Of a DNA stretch of 64,000 nucleotides, positions 1 through 8,280 are shown piece by piece (the first letter of the stretch is position 1; every line of letters starts with the position of its first letter). The notes beneath the pieces are model-generated. The model saw only the letters and a list, made by a program, of their open reading frames with translations. It was not told the DNA's origin and did no database searches. The stretch is from NCBI GenBank assembly GCA_029817715.1, contig JARUPY010000387.1, positions 2,418,001-2,482,000 on the forward strand, given 5' to 3'. The DNA is from Melastoma dodecandrum (taxonomy: Eukaryota; Streptophyta; Magnoliopsida; Myrtales; Melastomataceae). Made by a program: the position numbers and the translations under genes.

Positions 1-613
1 TCCCTGGACCTTTTCGTAATCTTCTTTGTTGTTACAAATTGGTTGTTCAATACTGACAAAAGAAATAAGACATTAATTGATTGATTGTGTGGGGTGGGCT
101 CTGTACATTTTCCCACTTGTTGGCTGGGTCAAGTCAGTTCCCAATTCATTTCTTGCATATGCATTTCTTTCAACGCATTTTACATGGAAGTGTCATGACA
201 AATTTGCTTTTATAGTGGTAGCATTATGCTTTCTTACTTGTTTCTTTTTTCCTTAAGGATTTTATACGCCCTCAACTCCTCGTCTCCTGTTTGAATTTGA
301 CCCTTATTAAGGAAAGTAGTTTCATTAATACAAAATGAACAGTGTGTGTGTGTGTTTTGATTTCCCAAATCGGAAATATTGTGTTGTCCATAAACCAGAA
401 GACATTGGATTCGTTGTCACCGACCAATGAGAATCTAGGAATGTGTCCGAAACAATTTCTTTCCTTTTTAAAAAAGGCCGCTTTATCAAAAATATCCCCA
501 TATTTACAAAGTTTTTCAAATCTACCCTAAAGTTCAAAAGGTATCTCTCTGTATCCAGAACTTAGACCCAATTTCAAAAATATCCATTGAAGTCTTAAGG
601 TCAGGTTTTCTGA
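1..613. other. Left edge, no gene recognised
   Basis: AT-rich DNA with a short GT microsatellite at about 342-356. No ORF with recognisable similarity is visible. The last 50-150 bases may belong to the pararetroviral element that follows, but I see no boundary or target duplication that fixes its left end. Confidence 0.5.
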
Positions 614-2014
614 ATGGCTGGAGAAGGTAGATCTTCAGGAAATCCTTCTGGGACTCCTCCAAGGATGGAGTTCGTTCCAGAGGCTAGATTGTCTCCATTT
701 GGAGTTAGCAAGAGTATAAATGATATTTTAACTCAGCTAACGATTCAGGGGAGCAATGAAAGTCTAGAAAGCCGAAACCAAATGGCAAAGGAAGTAGGCT
801 CCATTGTAAATACAATGTTAGACGCCCTGGAAAAAGAAAGAGGTTTAAAAAGGCCTGAAGCCGAGGCTACCTCTGGACTGGAAAGTACTACAGGAAAACC
901 AGTCGAAAGATTGAATCTGGGAGGAAGAAATTCCAAACAGAATCAAGGCAAAAGTGTAGATGAAATGTATAAGGAGTCAGTAGCTCCTTTCATTTTAGAC
1001 TCACAAAAGCGAAGTGCAAACTTGAACTCCCAAAGTGGGGAGTTGGCAAAAGACCTAAGGAAAGCCTTAGGCCTGGCAGAAGATACCCCGGTTCATTTAG
1101 ATAACAGAACGTTTAATGAGCTGGTAACTGCGAAAAGGGAAATTTACAGGCCTGATTATCCACATCGGACTAAACAAGAGTTTGTCCCAAGGGATAATAT
1201 TCTAAAGCCAATAATAACCCCTGGTGCTTTTCTAGATATAGATTGTGAAAAGCATGTATCTGAAAAGATAGATGAGTGGATATCACTTATTCGGATGACA
1301 GCATCTGCAGGAGGAGTACCTCCTGGTGCGGTCTACGAATTATGTGTGGCAGCCCTCATGGGTACAGCGCAGAAGTACTGGAAAACCTTAGTGGCACACA
1401 CAGACATTAAGGAAAAAATAGACCAAGCGCTGACGGTTGACGGAGTATTGGCAATAATTGCTGATGCCCTGAAACGAGAGTTCTGTGGTTTCTCATTATC
1501 CACTGAAACTGTGGAAAAGGAGCAGTCCTTGACAGCTCTGGTTAAACTACAGATCTGTGATATGTGCTATTTTGATAACTACGTGTGTGAATTCCAGAGG
1601 TATTATTACAATCTGGATGTAGTATCTCAACAGTTCATATTAGGAACCTTTTTTGCAAAACTTCCTGAACCATGGCCGGAAGTTGCGCAAAAGGCCTATG
1701 AATTACTCCTGAGTGAGGAAAAGATAGTCTCTGGACTTGGAGGTAAAATTCAGGCGGTAAAGTACGCAATGCGTAAAGCATGTACTGAGCTCCAGGTAAA
1801 GGAGGCAGCTAAGAAGCTACCTTACCTGAATAAGAGCTGTTGTTCTCAGATAGAGTATGTGCCTGGAAGGTACGGATGCGAAACTCGCAATACTCCAGGA
1901 GACTCTTTAAAGAGAAGGAACTTTCCTAGTAAGAGGAAGTTTGTTGGGTACAACAAAAAGAAAATTTGGCCCAAGAAGGACCTTCCGCGTAAACAAAGAG
2001 GAAGTCCTGCTTGA
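614..2014 (+). pseudogene. Caulimovirid capsid-like ORF, ends at an in-frame TGA
   Basis: A 466-codon ORF. The middle (about residues 190-390) resembles the caulimovirid coat-protein core: a long alpha-helical stretch rich in aromatic residues with a conserved YYxxL-type segment near residues 335-340 and a lysine/arginine-rich end. The product would package viral DNA. The same frame stays open for about 400 codons beyond the TGA at 2012-2014 and directly enters a CCHC zinc knuckle, which in this family sits at the coat protein's C-terminus, so the TGA most likely breaks what was one polyprotein. Assignment rests on layout and general similarity, not on an alignment. The ATG at 614 is the first in frame. 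Confidence 0.6.
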
Positions 2015-2113
2015 AAGTTTGTAAGGAGAAGGGATAACCTGAAGGACAAAGATAGGATAGATGCTTTCAAAAGAAAGCATGGCCGGGAGCCTAAATGTCC
2101 TAAAGGAAAACCT

Positions 2114-3229
2114 TTGAGCAGTTGTAATTGCTGTTGGTTTTGTGGTTCAAAAGATCACAAAGCGGATAGTTGTCCGAAGAAGAACCAAAGGAGAGAAAGA
2201 CTCCGTATGGTCTTCCTGGATAACAGGAGTCATGAAAAGGAAGTCCTTGCTTATGAGCCGATCGATGAGCAAGAAATTTCCGACTTAGACTCGGAAGTAG
2301 AATCTATATATGAGATTGTGTCAAATTATGATACAGATTCAGATGATGATTCTGATCTCTGGACCGAACATCTGTTCATGATGCGAGCAGAAAGGGAAGG
2401 AGATGGTGATGAGTTGGTTCCTTTGGAAACAACAAATCAGGTACTGGAGGAAACCCACCAGTATGAAGATCCATCCCAGTCAGTTCTGGAATGGAGGTTG
2501 CCAAATGTCAATGCGAGGGAGATTTATGAAGTATCGAGATTTAGGTTTCGATCCACCATAGACATCTCACAAACTGAGGCGACGGCACAAGTCACAAGCA
2601 CTGAGCTTGAGACTTTGGATATCCCACTCTTGAATGTGCAACGCATAAGAGATACCATGCGTAACGCGAGAGGTGTATATAATTATATACACATTGGGTT
2701 GATCCAAGTAGGATTAATCCCGCTGTTTCATCTACCAGCGGATAGTCCTGTGGTAGCAGCTGTGATCGATAAACGTTGGCGAGAGTTTAGAGATCAGCTG
2801 ATATCAGGAATACAGGCCAACCTTGCGCATGGCCCTGTATGGTTCCAGGTCCATCCAAATTTCATGATGGCCCTGAACGATCGCTGTTTGGGAAATTCAT
2901 TGACCTTAAGGATCAAATCAATGAATATGGATAGGATGAATTCCCAGGCCAAGTTTTTGGCGTATCACACTAGGGTGATTTACCGATTGGTAAACACCAC
3001 TAGTCCTGGTGTGAGGAACATCTCTAGACTTACAGAGTTGTTCGAGGAGGGTCATAACAACTACCAACAGTTCCATAGGCGAGAGGTAAACCCATTAGAG
3101 TCAAGGAGTCTGGTGACAGCAGTCACGGTGGTAAGAACCACGATAGCAAAGACCATGTTGGGAAAACCCAAGAGGATCTGGAAGGATCCTGGTTTTTTGA
3201 TGAAGACTCATTTGAGGACGAATCCCTAA
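2114..3229 (+). pseudogene. Caulimovirid zinc knuckle plus 30K movement protein region
   Basis: The frame begins at a TTG codon, not an ATG, and is the same frame as the upstream capsid-like ORF, so it is probably its continuation. Residues 4-20 hold a cysteine-rich CCHC knuckle (C-x2-C-x4-H-x4-C), followed by an acidic stretch as in caulimovirid coat proteins. About residues 125-325 look like a 30K-superfamily movement protein: the segment YNYIHIGLIQVGLIPLF, then a D/K-R-W...F-R-D block and a GPVWFQVHPNF block. Movement proteins enlarge plasmodesmata to let virus pass between cells. The end overlaps the start of the next open frame by about 150 bases. Confidence 0.65.
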
Positions 3230-3261
3230 GTTGGGATGCGGCTGTAGTCTGTGGAGGATTC

Positions 3262-4356
3262 ATGGGTGGCATCAAGCATGATGACAAACGCCAAATTGAG
3301 TTTTTCGCTAGAAAGACCGTTGAGTACATCAAAGATCTGGAGTTTAAACTATCGATTATGACTTCAGGTGAGGAGGAGCTGTCTCGATTTGAGAAAGAAA
3401 GGCAGCAGATATTCTCCACAACAATGTCTATAATACCGGGGGAAGTTAGAGAGTATGACGTCCCAAGGGTAACAGTAGACATGAGTGAATCCTCTCTTGA
3501 GGAAAACACTGTGCTTCAACCGTATCTACACTGGATATCGGGGAAGTGGCCGTCTCTGAGAATACACTCAGATATGGTGGGAGTAGCAGCGCCTTATGTG
3601 TATGCTGGGTTTGTAGACATACTGGAAATCGACAGATCAGAACCAGAATGTATGGAACCCCTGCCTACGTTGGTAAGGTATATACTCGGATGCCTAGGCT
3701 ACGGACCAAAGTATGCCACGGCGTTGATTACTAGCACAATGATGGAGGAAGAAGACCATCCGCAGTATGGGAAGGTGATACTTCAAAATCTGCAAGTATG
3801 GGACATCCATCCATGTGAGAGTAGACGTATGACTGAACCTCATAAACAAGACCTCGATCAGAGAAGTTTATGGCGGAAATACTACAAGGATAAGACTGTC
3901 CGAAAGGCCATAAAAGCTGAGTTCCTTAAAGACGTGCTAGAGCATGTGTTAGCCCGCAAGGACGAATACTACGTGCTCTGTGATGGTGTGATCACCGTCA
4001 CGATTCTTCGGTCAAACTTAAGCTTCATCGACGAACAAGCAGGAGACCGAGGATGGCAGAGAATGCTCGACCTTCTAGATAGCTTCTGGAGGAAAGAGAA
4101 CTCTGAGCTGCACCTCCGAACCGACACCTTTGAGGTTTGGAGCAAGATTGCTGATTTCACCGACAAGACCTTAAATCAGCAAATTGAGCATAATACAGAG
4201 AGAGTCCAGCAAATTCTTAATGCTGTCCAAGACCCACCGGGACTCTCAGAAAAAGAAGGAGTTGGCGGAACTTTAAGAGCCAACGACAGTGAAGGAGTCT
4301 CCCAGAACAGCAAGCCAATGCAGACGGGAGAAGATAACTGTATAAAGTTAGACTAG
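3262..4356 (+). CDS. Third ORF of the pararetroviral element, unknown function
   Basis: A 364-codon ORF from an ATG; its frame is open from 3079, overlapping the end of the movement-protein frame, so the true N-terminus may lie upstream and reach an acidic segment before the ATG. I do not recognise it. It has no aspartic-protease DTG/DSG triad, no YxDD box and no RNase H motif, so it is not the viral polymerase. It is mixed alpha/beta by eye, with a glutamine/serine-rich tail. Its place right after the movement protein, where protease and RT usually lie in caulimovirids, makes it the most puzzling part of the element. Confidence 0.5.
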   Translation: MGGIKHDDKRQIEFFARKTVEYIKDLEFKLSIMTSGEEELSRFEKERQQIFSTTMSIIPGEVREYDVPRVTVDMSESSLEENTVLQPYLHWISGKWPSLRIHSDMVGVAAPYVYAGFVDILEIDRSEPECMEPLPTLVRYILGCLGYGPKYATALITSTMMEEEDHPQYGKVILQNLQVWDIHPCESRRMTEPHKQDLDQRSLWRKYYKDKTVRKAIKAEFLKDVLEHVLARKDEYYVLCDGVITVTILRSNLSFIDEQAGDRGWQRMLDLLDSFWRKENSELHLRTDTFEVWSKIADFTDKTLNQQIEHNTERVQQILNAVQDPPGLSEKEGVGGTLRANDSEGVSQNSKPMQTGEDNCIKLD

Positions 4357-4908
4357 GACATTTTTGTCGGTCAGTAGGACCCCACTAACTCTAGCAACAG
4401 TTAAGATCCCTTTTTCTTTTAAGCTGGCAAACAGTGCATAGGCACCAGCTCTTTTGTGTATATATTCACAAGCCCTCTACTTCATTTGGGGAGGCGAATC
4501 AAATAGAGAAATTCTCTCTCAAAAAACTCTGAGTAAGAAAATCTCGGAATCGCTCTCCGAATACCTTAAGGAACCAAGAGTAAGGTGGTTAGAATTAATC
4601 AACATTGGTTAAAACTAACGGAAGGTCAGATCGAAGGATCAAGAACCTTGCAGGGAGTATAGCCTTGAGCTGAAACCTTGGATGAGGAGTGTCTATATAA
4701 GACCCTCAGTGTAAGGGCATTGGAACGACACAGAAGAGCCTCTCCAGTTTGCGGATACGTTCGCTGAATTCTCTAGTTTGAGAATTGTGCTTCTCTTGGA
4801 TCTCTATTGTTGCGGAAGCTTGGTGAACCCCTGAGCAACCCACTGAGTTAAGGTATGATAAACTTTCCGCTGTGTAGTTTATGATAATCGCCATAATCTA
4901 ATAAGATT
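4357..4908 (+). promoter_or_regulatory. Putative pararetroviral promoter and leader region
   Basis: Non-coding stretch between the third ORF and the coiled-coil ORF. A TATA-like run TATATAT lies at 4459-4465 about 100 bases after the ORF stop, followed by a pyrimidine-rich patch that could hold a start site near 4490. This matches the usual position of a caulimovirid pregenomic promoter upstream of the primer binding site. No direct proof of promoter activity. Confidence 0.4.
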
Positions 4909-4953
4909 GTGAAGGTGGTGCACCAGCACGACAGTTGCGAAAGCAAGAGTCTT

Positions 4954-5262
4954 ATGACTGATTGTCCAAATCCCGATCTCCTACATTTGGATCACGGTGT
5001 GGGCAAGGATTCTGCTACTGGACTTCTAAACACAGTAGTAGATCGATTGACAAGTATCTCAGCGCAAATCCAGCAGCTGACTGAACTTGTAGATAGCTAT
5101 TCTAAAAAATTAGAAGAGCTGACTCTCTTGCAGAGTGAATTTGAGGAATATTTCCTTGAAGGTAAATCCAATCTTGGGTTTGCGGCAAGTTCGAGGTACT
5201 CAAACGAGTATTCGAGGTTGGCAGAACGCCGGCGACAAAGACAAGAAAGAAAATCTTCTTAA
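4954..5262 (+). CDS. Small coiled-coil ORF of the pararetroviral element
   Basis: From the first ATG, 102 codons; the frame is also open for 15 codons upstream. The middle (about residues 20-60) shows a heptad pattern of leucines and isoleucines (DRLTSISAQIQQLTELVDSY) and the end is strongly basic with an arginine-rich stretch. A short coiled-coil protein with a basic tail is the layout of the virion-associated protein of caulimoviruses and of badnavirus ORF2, which bridge capsid and movement protein. That is an analogy; I have no alignment. It lies only 24 bases before the primer binding site. Confidence 0.5.
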   Translation: MTDCPNPDLLHLDHGVGKDSATGLLNTVVDRLTSISAQIQQLTELVDSYSKKLEELTLLQSEFEEYFLEGKSNLGFAASSRYSNEYSRLAERRRQRQERKSS

Positions 5263-5285
5263 GTTCGATATCTGGCACAGTTTAT

Positions 5286-5297
5286 TGGTATCAGAGC
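5286..5297 (+). other. Primer binding site for initiator tRNA-Met
   Basis: TGGTATCAGAGC is exactly complementary to the 3' end of plant initiator tRNA-Met and is the standard minus-strand primer site of Caulimoviridae and of many Copia retrotransposons. With a movement-protein region upstream and no LTR visible, the caulimovirid reading is preferred. Confidence 0.85.
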
Positions 5298-6211
5298 CGC
5301 TTAAGAAGAAATAATTTTCTTATTGTCTGGGAAAGTTAACCTAAGAGACTGAGATAAGTAGGATAAAATTGAAACAAGTCGAAAGTATAGGATACCTATA
5401 GATACAATTTAAACTTCAGGCTAGATCAGATAAAACTAGTAAAGTTGAGGGTATATTTGATAATTAAGCCTTTAAAAAACCCCCACAACTTGCAGGAATC
5501 AACCCCACAACTTTGACCCACCACCCAAATCTTTACTTAATACTAAATTAATGAGAGGAATGTGTGGAGGAGGTTCAATGAAAAAACCCAAATATCTTTA
5601 CCTCTAGGTAAAAAGAGTGTCAACTAATAAAGTAGTTGTTTTTTTTTTGGGTTAATAATTTAAAGGTTGATGGGGGGTGGGGGTTGGCCTTTGGGGAGAT
5701 CCAAGTTGTGTAACTTCACAATCTATGTTTTGGTTTCCCCAATCTGACACCTCTTTATGATGTTAACAGTAAGCAACAAAGAGACAGAGGCAGTGCCTGA
5801 TTCCCAAATTCATGTGGATGTTCATTTGTTTGTTTCCATTCTTATTCCACTCCCTACTCTCAATCAAAATACACACGCACGCACACTCCCTCATGATCCA
5901 TCATGATGGAGGTAGAAAATAACTCTTTTTAAAATTCTTTCCGCCAAGAAATAAGAATGCGCCTCATAAAACCCTTTTTTGTTTTAGGAAGTTATAAAAT
6001 GACTTTATTAATATCTCCAAATCAGTGTTTTAAATCTATTTTACATGAAAGAATTAAGTGAATCGATGATGCTTGAAATATCAACTTTTTAAGTAACGAT
6101 ATTAATATTAAGGGTATTAATTAAAAAAAATTAAAAAATAATAATAATTTGATGAAAAAATTGTCAAAAGGAAAATACAATACCTCTAACAACAACATGT
6201 GAAAAGAGGTT
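5298..6211. other. Intergenic, no gene recognised
   Basis: AT-rich DNA after the viral element. The first 150 bases may be viral leader. A poly-T tract lies near 5640 and a G-rich run near 5670. It would be the distal promoter of the bHLH gene before the MULE inserted. Confidence 0.4.
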
Positions 6212-6805
6212 GGTTTGATTCGAGGATTGTACGGATGAACAGTTCGTTTTTAAAAAAATTCGGCAAAAACGGTCGAAGTTTTGTAAATTATGGAAATCCC
6301 GTCGATGGGGCGCGTTTTGAAACCGCGCCCCCGGGATAACAAAAAGGGCGGGTTTTGAGAACCCGCCCTCGGTGTAAAATGCAAGGGGGCGGGTTTTGGA
6401 ACCCGCCACTATGGGTAGTGCACACATACCATGAAGGCGCGTTTTGAGAACCCGTCTTTCCATGAAAACGGGTTCTCAAAACGCGCCCCCCGGACACTTG
6501 GAAATTTTTCAAGTGCACGGGGGGCTTCCTCTTAGTCCCAGAAGGGGCGGGTTTTGGGAACCCGCCCCTCTCTTACTTTAACAAGGGGCGGGTTTTGGGA
6601 ACCCGTCCCCGCCCCGACTATAGACCAGTCGGCTTCTTCCTCCCCCCGACTTAAGCGCCTCCCCCGACCTACAAAACCTCCGTCCCTCCCCTCCCCGGCC
6701 GTCTTTGTCTGCCCGCGCGTCCCACCTCTGCCCGGCCGCCCGTTCATCGTCTGCCCGGCCGCCCGTTCGTCCTCTACCCTCTCCGTCCGTTCTCTGCCCT
6801 AGATC

Positions 6806-6902
6806 CGCCTCCGCGTCCCCGTTGTGTGCCCTAGATCCGTCCATTCCTCCCGCCTCCGCGTCCCCGTTGTGTGCCCTAGATCCGTCCATTCCTCCCGCCT
6901 CC
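6806..6902 (+). repeat. Two-copy 45-bp tandem repeat inside the MULE
   Basis: A 45-bp unit beginning CGCCTCCGCGTCCCCGTTGT occurs at 6806-6850 and again at 6851-6895 with no visible mismatch, then starts a third time for 7 bases. It lies in the GC-rich leader-like part of the element, just before a GTAAGC donor-like site near 6928. Confidence 0.85.
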
Positions 6903-7288
6903 ACTTCCCGCCATTCCGTCCGTTATTGTAAGCGTTTCACGCCGTTAGATTAGGTTTTGTCGATTTTAGAGTTATTTTGAATTTAGGGTTAGGTGAATTT
7001 AGGGTTAAGTTCAATTTAGGGTTAATTGAAATTAGGGTTGATGTTGGGTTTATTTGTAGGTATTTGGAAGAGTTGAATTTACGGTTAGTTCAATTTAGGG
7101 TACGGTGAAATTATAGTTATTTGATAGTAGTGTTATTTGATTTGTGTTTGATTAGATTTATGTGTTATTTGATTTGTGGATGTTTGAATGTAGAGATTAA
7201 TTGTAAATTTTTAAAATAATTGTAGGTATTTGGAAGTCGATTGAAGCCGTTATTCTCTATATCGTAAGTACTATCTTACGTTTCTTCA

Positions 7289-7738
7289 ATGTCGCACGTA
7301 CATTTACTGTTGTATGGAAATGGGAAGGTTATTCATAGTAGTGAAGGAGTTTGTTATAATAGGGGTCCTCTGAAACGTTTAAAGGTATCGGGTGAAATTG
7401 ATTATGTGCAATTAGAAAGGGTTATCTCAAATGCAATGAGATTGAATGAAGGAAGTAGGTTGGAAATATGTCATAGATATCCCGTTCCTTCGTATACCGC
7501 ATCTGGCATTAAGTTTGTGTTAGTACCTATTGGTGATGATGAGGATGTGAGATTGTTGTGTGAATTTGCTATATGCAATGACGATCGCATTCAAGAAATA
7601 TATGTTACATCAGTTTCTGCTCATTATGGCAATGAAGAGAGGGCAGGAAGTTCAAGAAGTATGCATGGTGGAGGAGGTTTTTTAGGTCGGGGGAGGCGCT
7701 TAAGTCGGAGGCGCTTAACCCGCCCCTTGTTAAAGTAA
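7289..7738 (+). CDS. MULE-encoded N-terminal (PB1-like) domain protein
   Basis: A 149-codon ORF from an ATG in the MULE interior. Residues 3-110 resemble the N-terminal PB1-like domain that precedes the transposase in many plant MULE proteins: VHLLLYGNGKVI, then a Y-N-R-G segment and an F-V-L-V-P-I-G-D-D-E-D block. The DNA-binding, DDE and SWIM domains are absent, and the last 25 or so residues are read out of the right inverted repeat. The upstream GC-rich stretch and a T-rich possible intron (about 6928-7226) make it look like the 5' part of a former transposase gene whose rest was lost. Whether it is expressed is unknown. Confidence 0.5.
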   Translation: MSHVHLLLYGNGKVIHSSEGVCYNRGPLKRLKVSGEIDYVQLERVISNAMRLNEGSRLEICHRYPVPSYTASGIKFVLVPIGDDEDVRLLCEFAICNDDRIQEIYVTSVSAHYGNEERAGSSRSMHGGGGFLGRGRRLSRRRLTRPLLK

Positions 7739-7742
7739 GAGA

Positions 7743-7851
7743 GGGGCGGGTTCCCAAAACCCGCCCCTGGTGGACATGGGAAAGGGGCGGGTTCCCAAAA
7801 CCCGCCCCTGGTGGACATGGGAAAGGGGCGGGTTTCCAAAACCCGCCCCTT
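7743..7851. repeat. Three-copy 41-bp hairpin repeat in the right TIR
   Basis: Three palindromes of the type GGGGCGGGTTCCCAAAACCC lie at a period of 41 bp, starting at 7743, 7784 and 7825. The spacer GGTGGACATGGGAAA separates them and is repeated as well. The left arm has two palindromes in the matching place (6544 and 6585) with other spacers, so the unit was amplified in one arm only. Confidence 0.85.
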
Positions 7852-8280
7852 CTAGGACTAAGAGGAAGCCCCCCGTGCACTTGAAAAATTTCCAAGTGTC
7901 CGGGGGGCGCGTTTTGAGAACCCGTTTTCATGGAAAGACGGGTTCTCAAAACGCGCCTTCATGGTATGTGTGCACTGCCCATAGGGGCGGGTTTTGGGAA
8001 CCCGCCCCCTTACATTTTACACCGAGGGCGGGTTCTCAAAACCCGCCCTCTTTGTTATCCCGGAAACCGCGCCCCATCGACGGGATTTCCATAATTTATA
8101 AAACTTCGACCGTTTTTGCCGAATTTTTTTAAAAGCGAACTGTTCATCCGTACAATCCTCGGTTTGATTCCACCTCCCATCTCAATCTCAATCTCTCTCC
8201 ATTACATCCTCGGATCGCTTCCCCAAACCAGGAAAAACCTCCAGCCCCCCTTTCCTTTTTACTTACTGCCAACAAAACTA

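Larger units (their letters stand above)
614..5297 (+). mobile_element. Endogenous pararetrovirus (Caulimoviridae-like), degraded, no RT
   Basis: Four same-strand ORFs, a TATA-containing non-coding stretch and a tRNA-Met primer binding site together mark an integrated caulimovirid copy. The order is capsid-like region, CCHC knuckle, 30K-type movement protein, unknown ORF, TATA region, small coiled-coil ORF, primer binding site. Aspartic protease, reverse transcriptase and RNase H are not found here or in the flanking 600-900 bases. The capsid/movement frame is broken by one stop, and the third ORF lies in another frame. No long terminal repeats are seen, which argues against an ordinary LTR retrotransposon. 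Ends are not fixed; the stated limits are the first ATG and the end of the primer site. Confidence 0.75.
6222..8160. mobile_element. Complete Mutator-like element with hairpin-array TIRs
   Basis: Both ends match in inverted orientation starting GAGGATTGTACGGATGAACA, and a perfect 10-bp duplication, GGTTTGATTC, flanks the element at 6212-6221 and 8161-8170. The inverted repeats are about 460-490 bp (6222 to about 6684; about 7672 to 8160). Their bulk is a string of GC-rich palindromes with a GTTTTGRGAAC centre. The interior carries a GC-rich promoter/leader-like stretch, a T-rich probable intron and one 149-codon ORF. It lacks the transposase catalytic domain, so it is non-autonomous. Long TIRs and a 9-11-bp duplication are the signature of the Mutator superfamily. 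Confidence 0.9.

Noticed and set aside
4357..5297. Reading the stretch before the primer site as the 5' LTR of a Copia retrotransposon
   Set aside because: No second copy of this stretch exists in the window, it contains a coding ORF, and the upstream genes are capsid, knuckle and movement protein rather than gag, integrase and RT.
6160..8160. Many overlapping ORFs and a repeat-spacer look suggesting a CRISPR-like array or several small genes
   Set aside because: The regular pattern is hairpins in transposon inverted repeats with spacers that are themselves repeated, in a plant genome; the ORFs are frames through GC-rich palindromes.
8116..8280. N-terminal extension of the bHLH ORF upstream of the ATG at 8281
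   Set aside because: It is read from the transposon inverted repeat and starts at a non-ATG codon; the family start MYP/MYQ-SSSS is at 8281.
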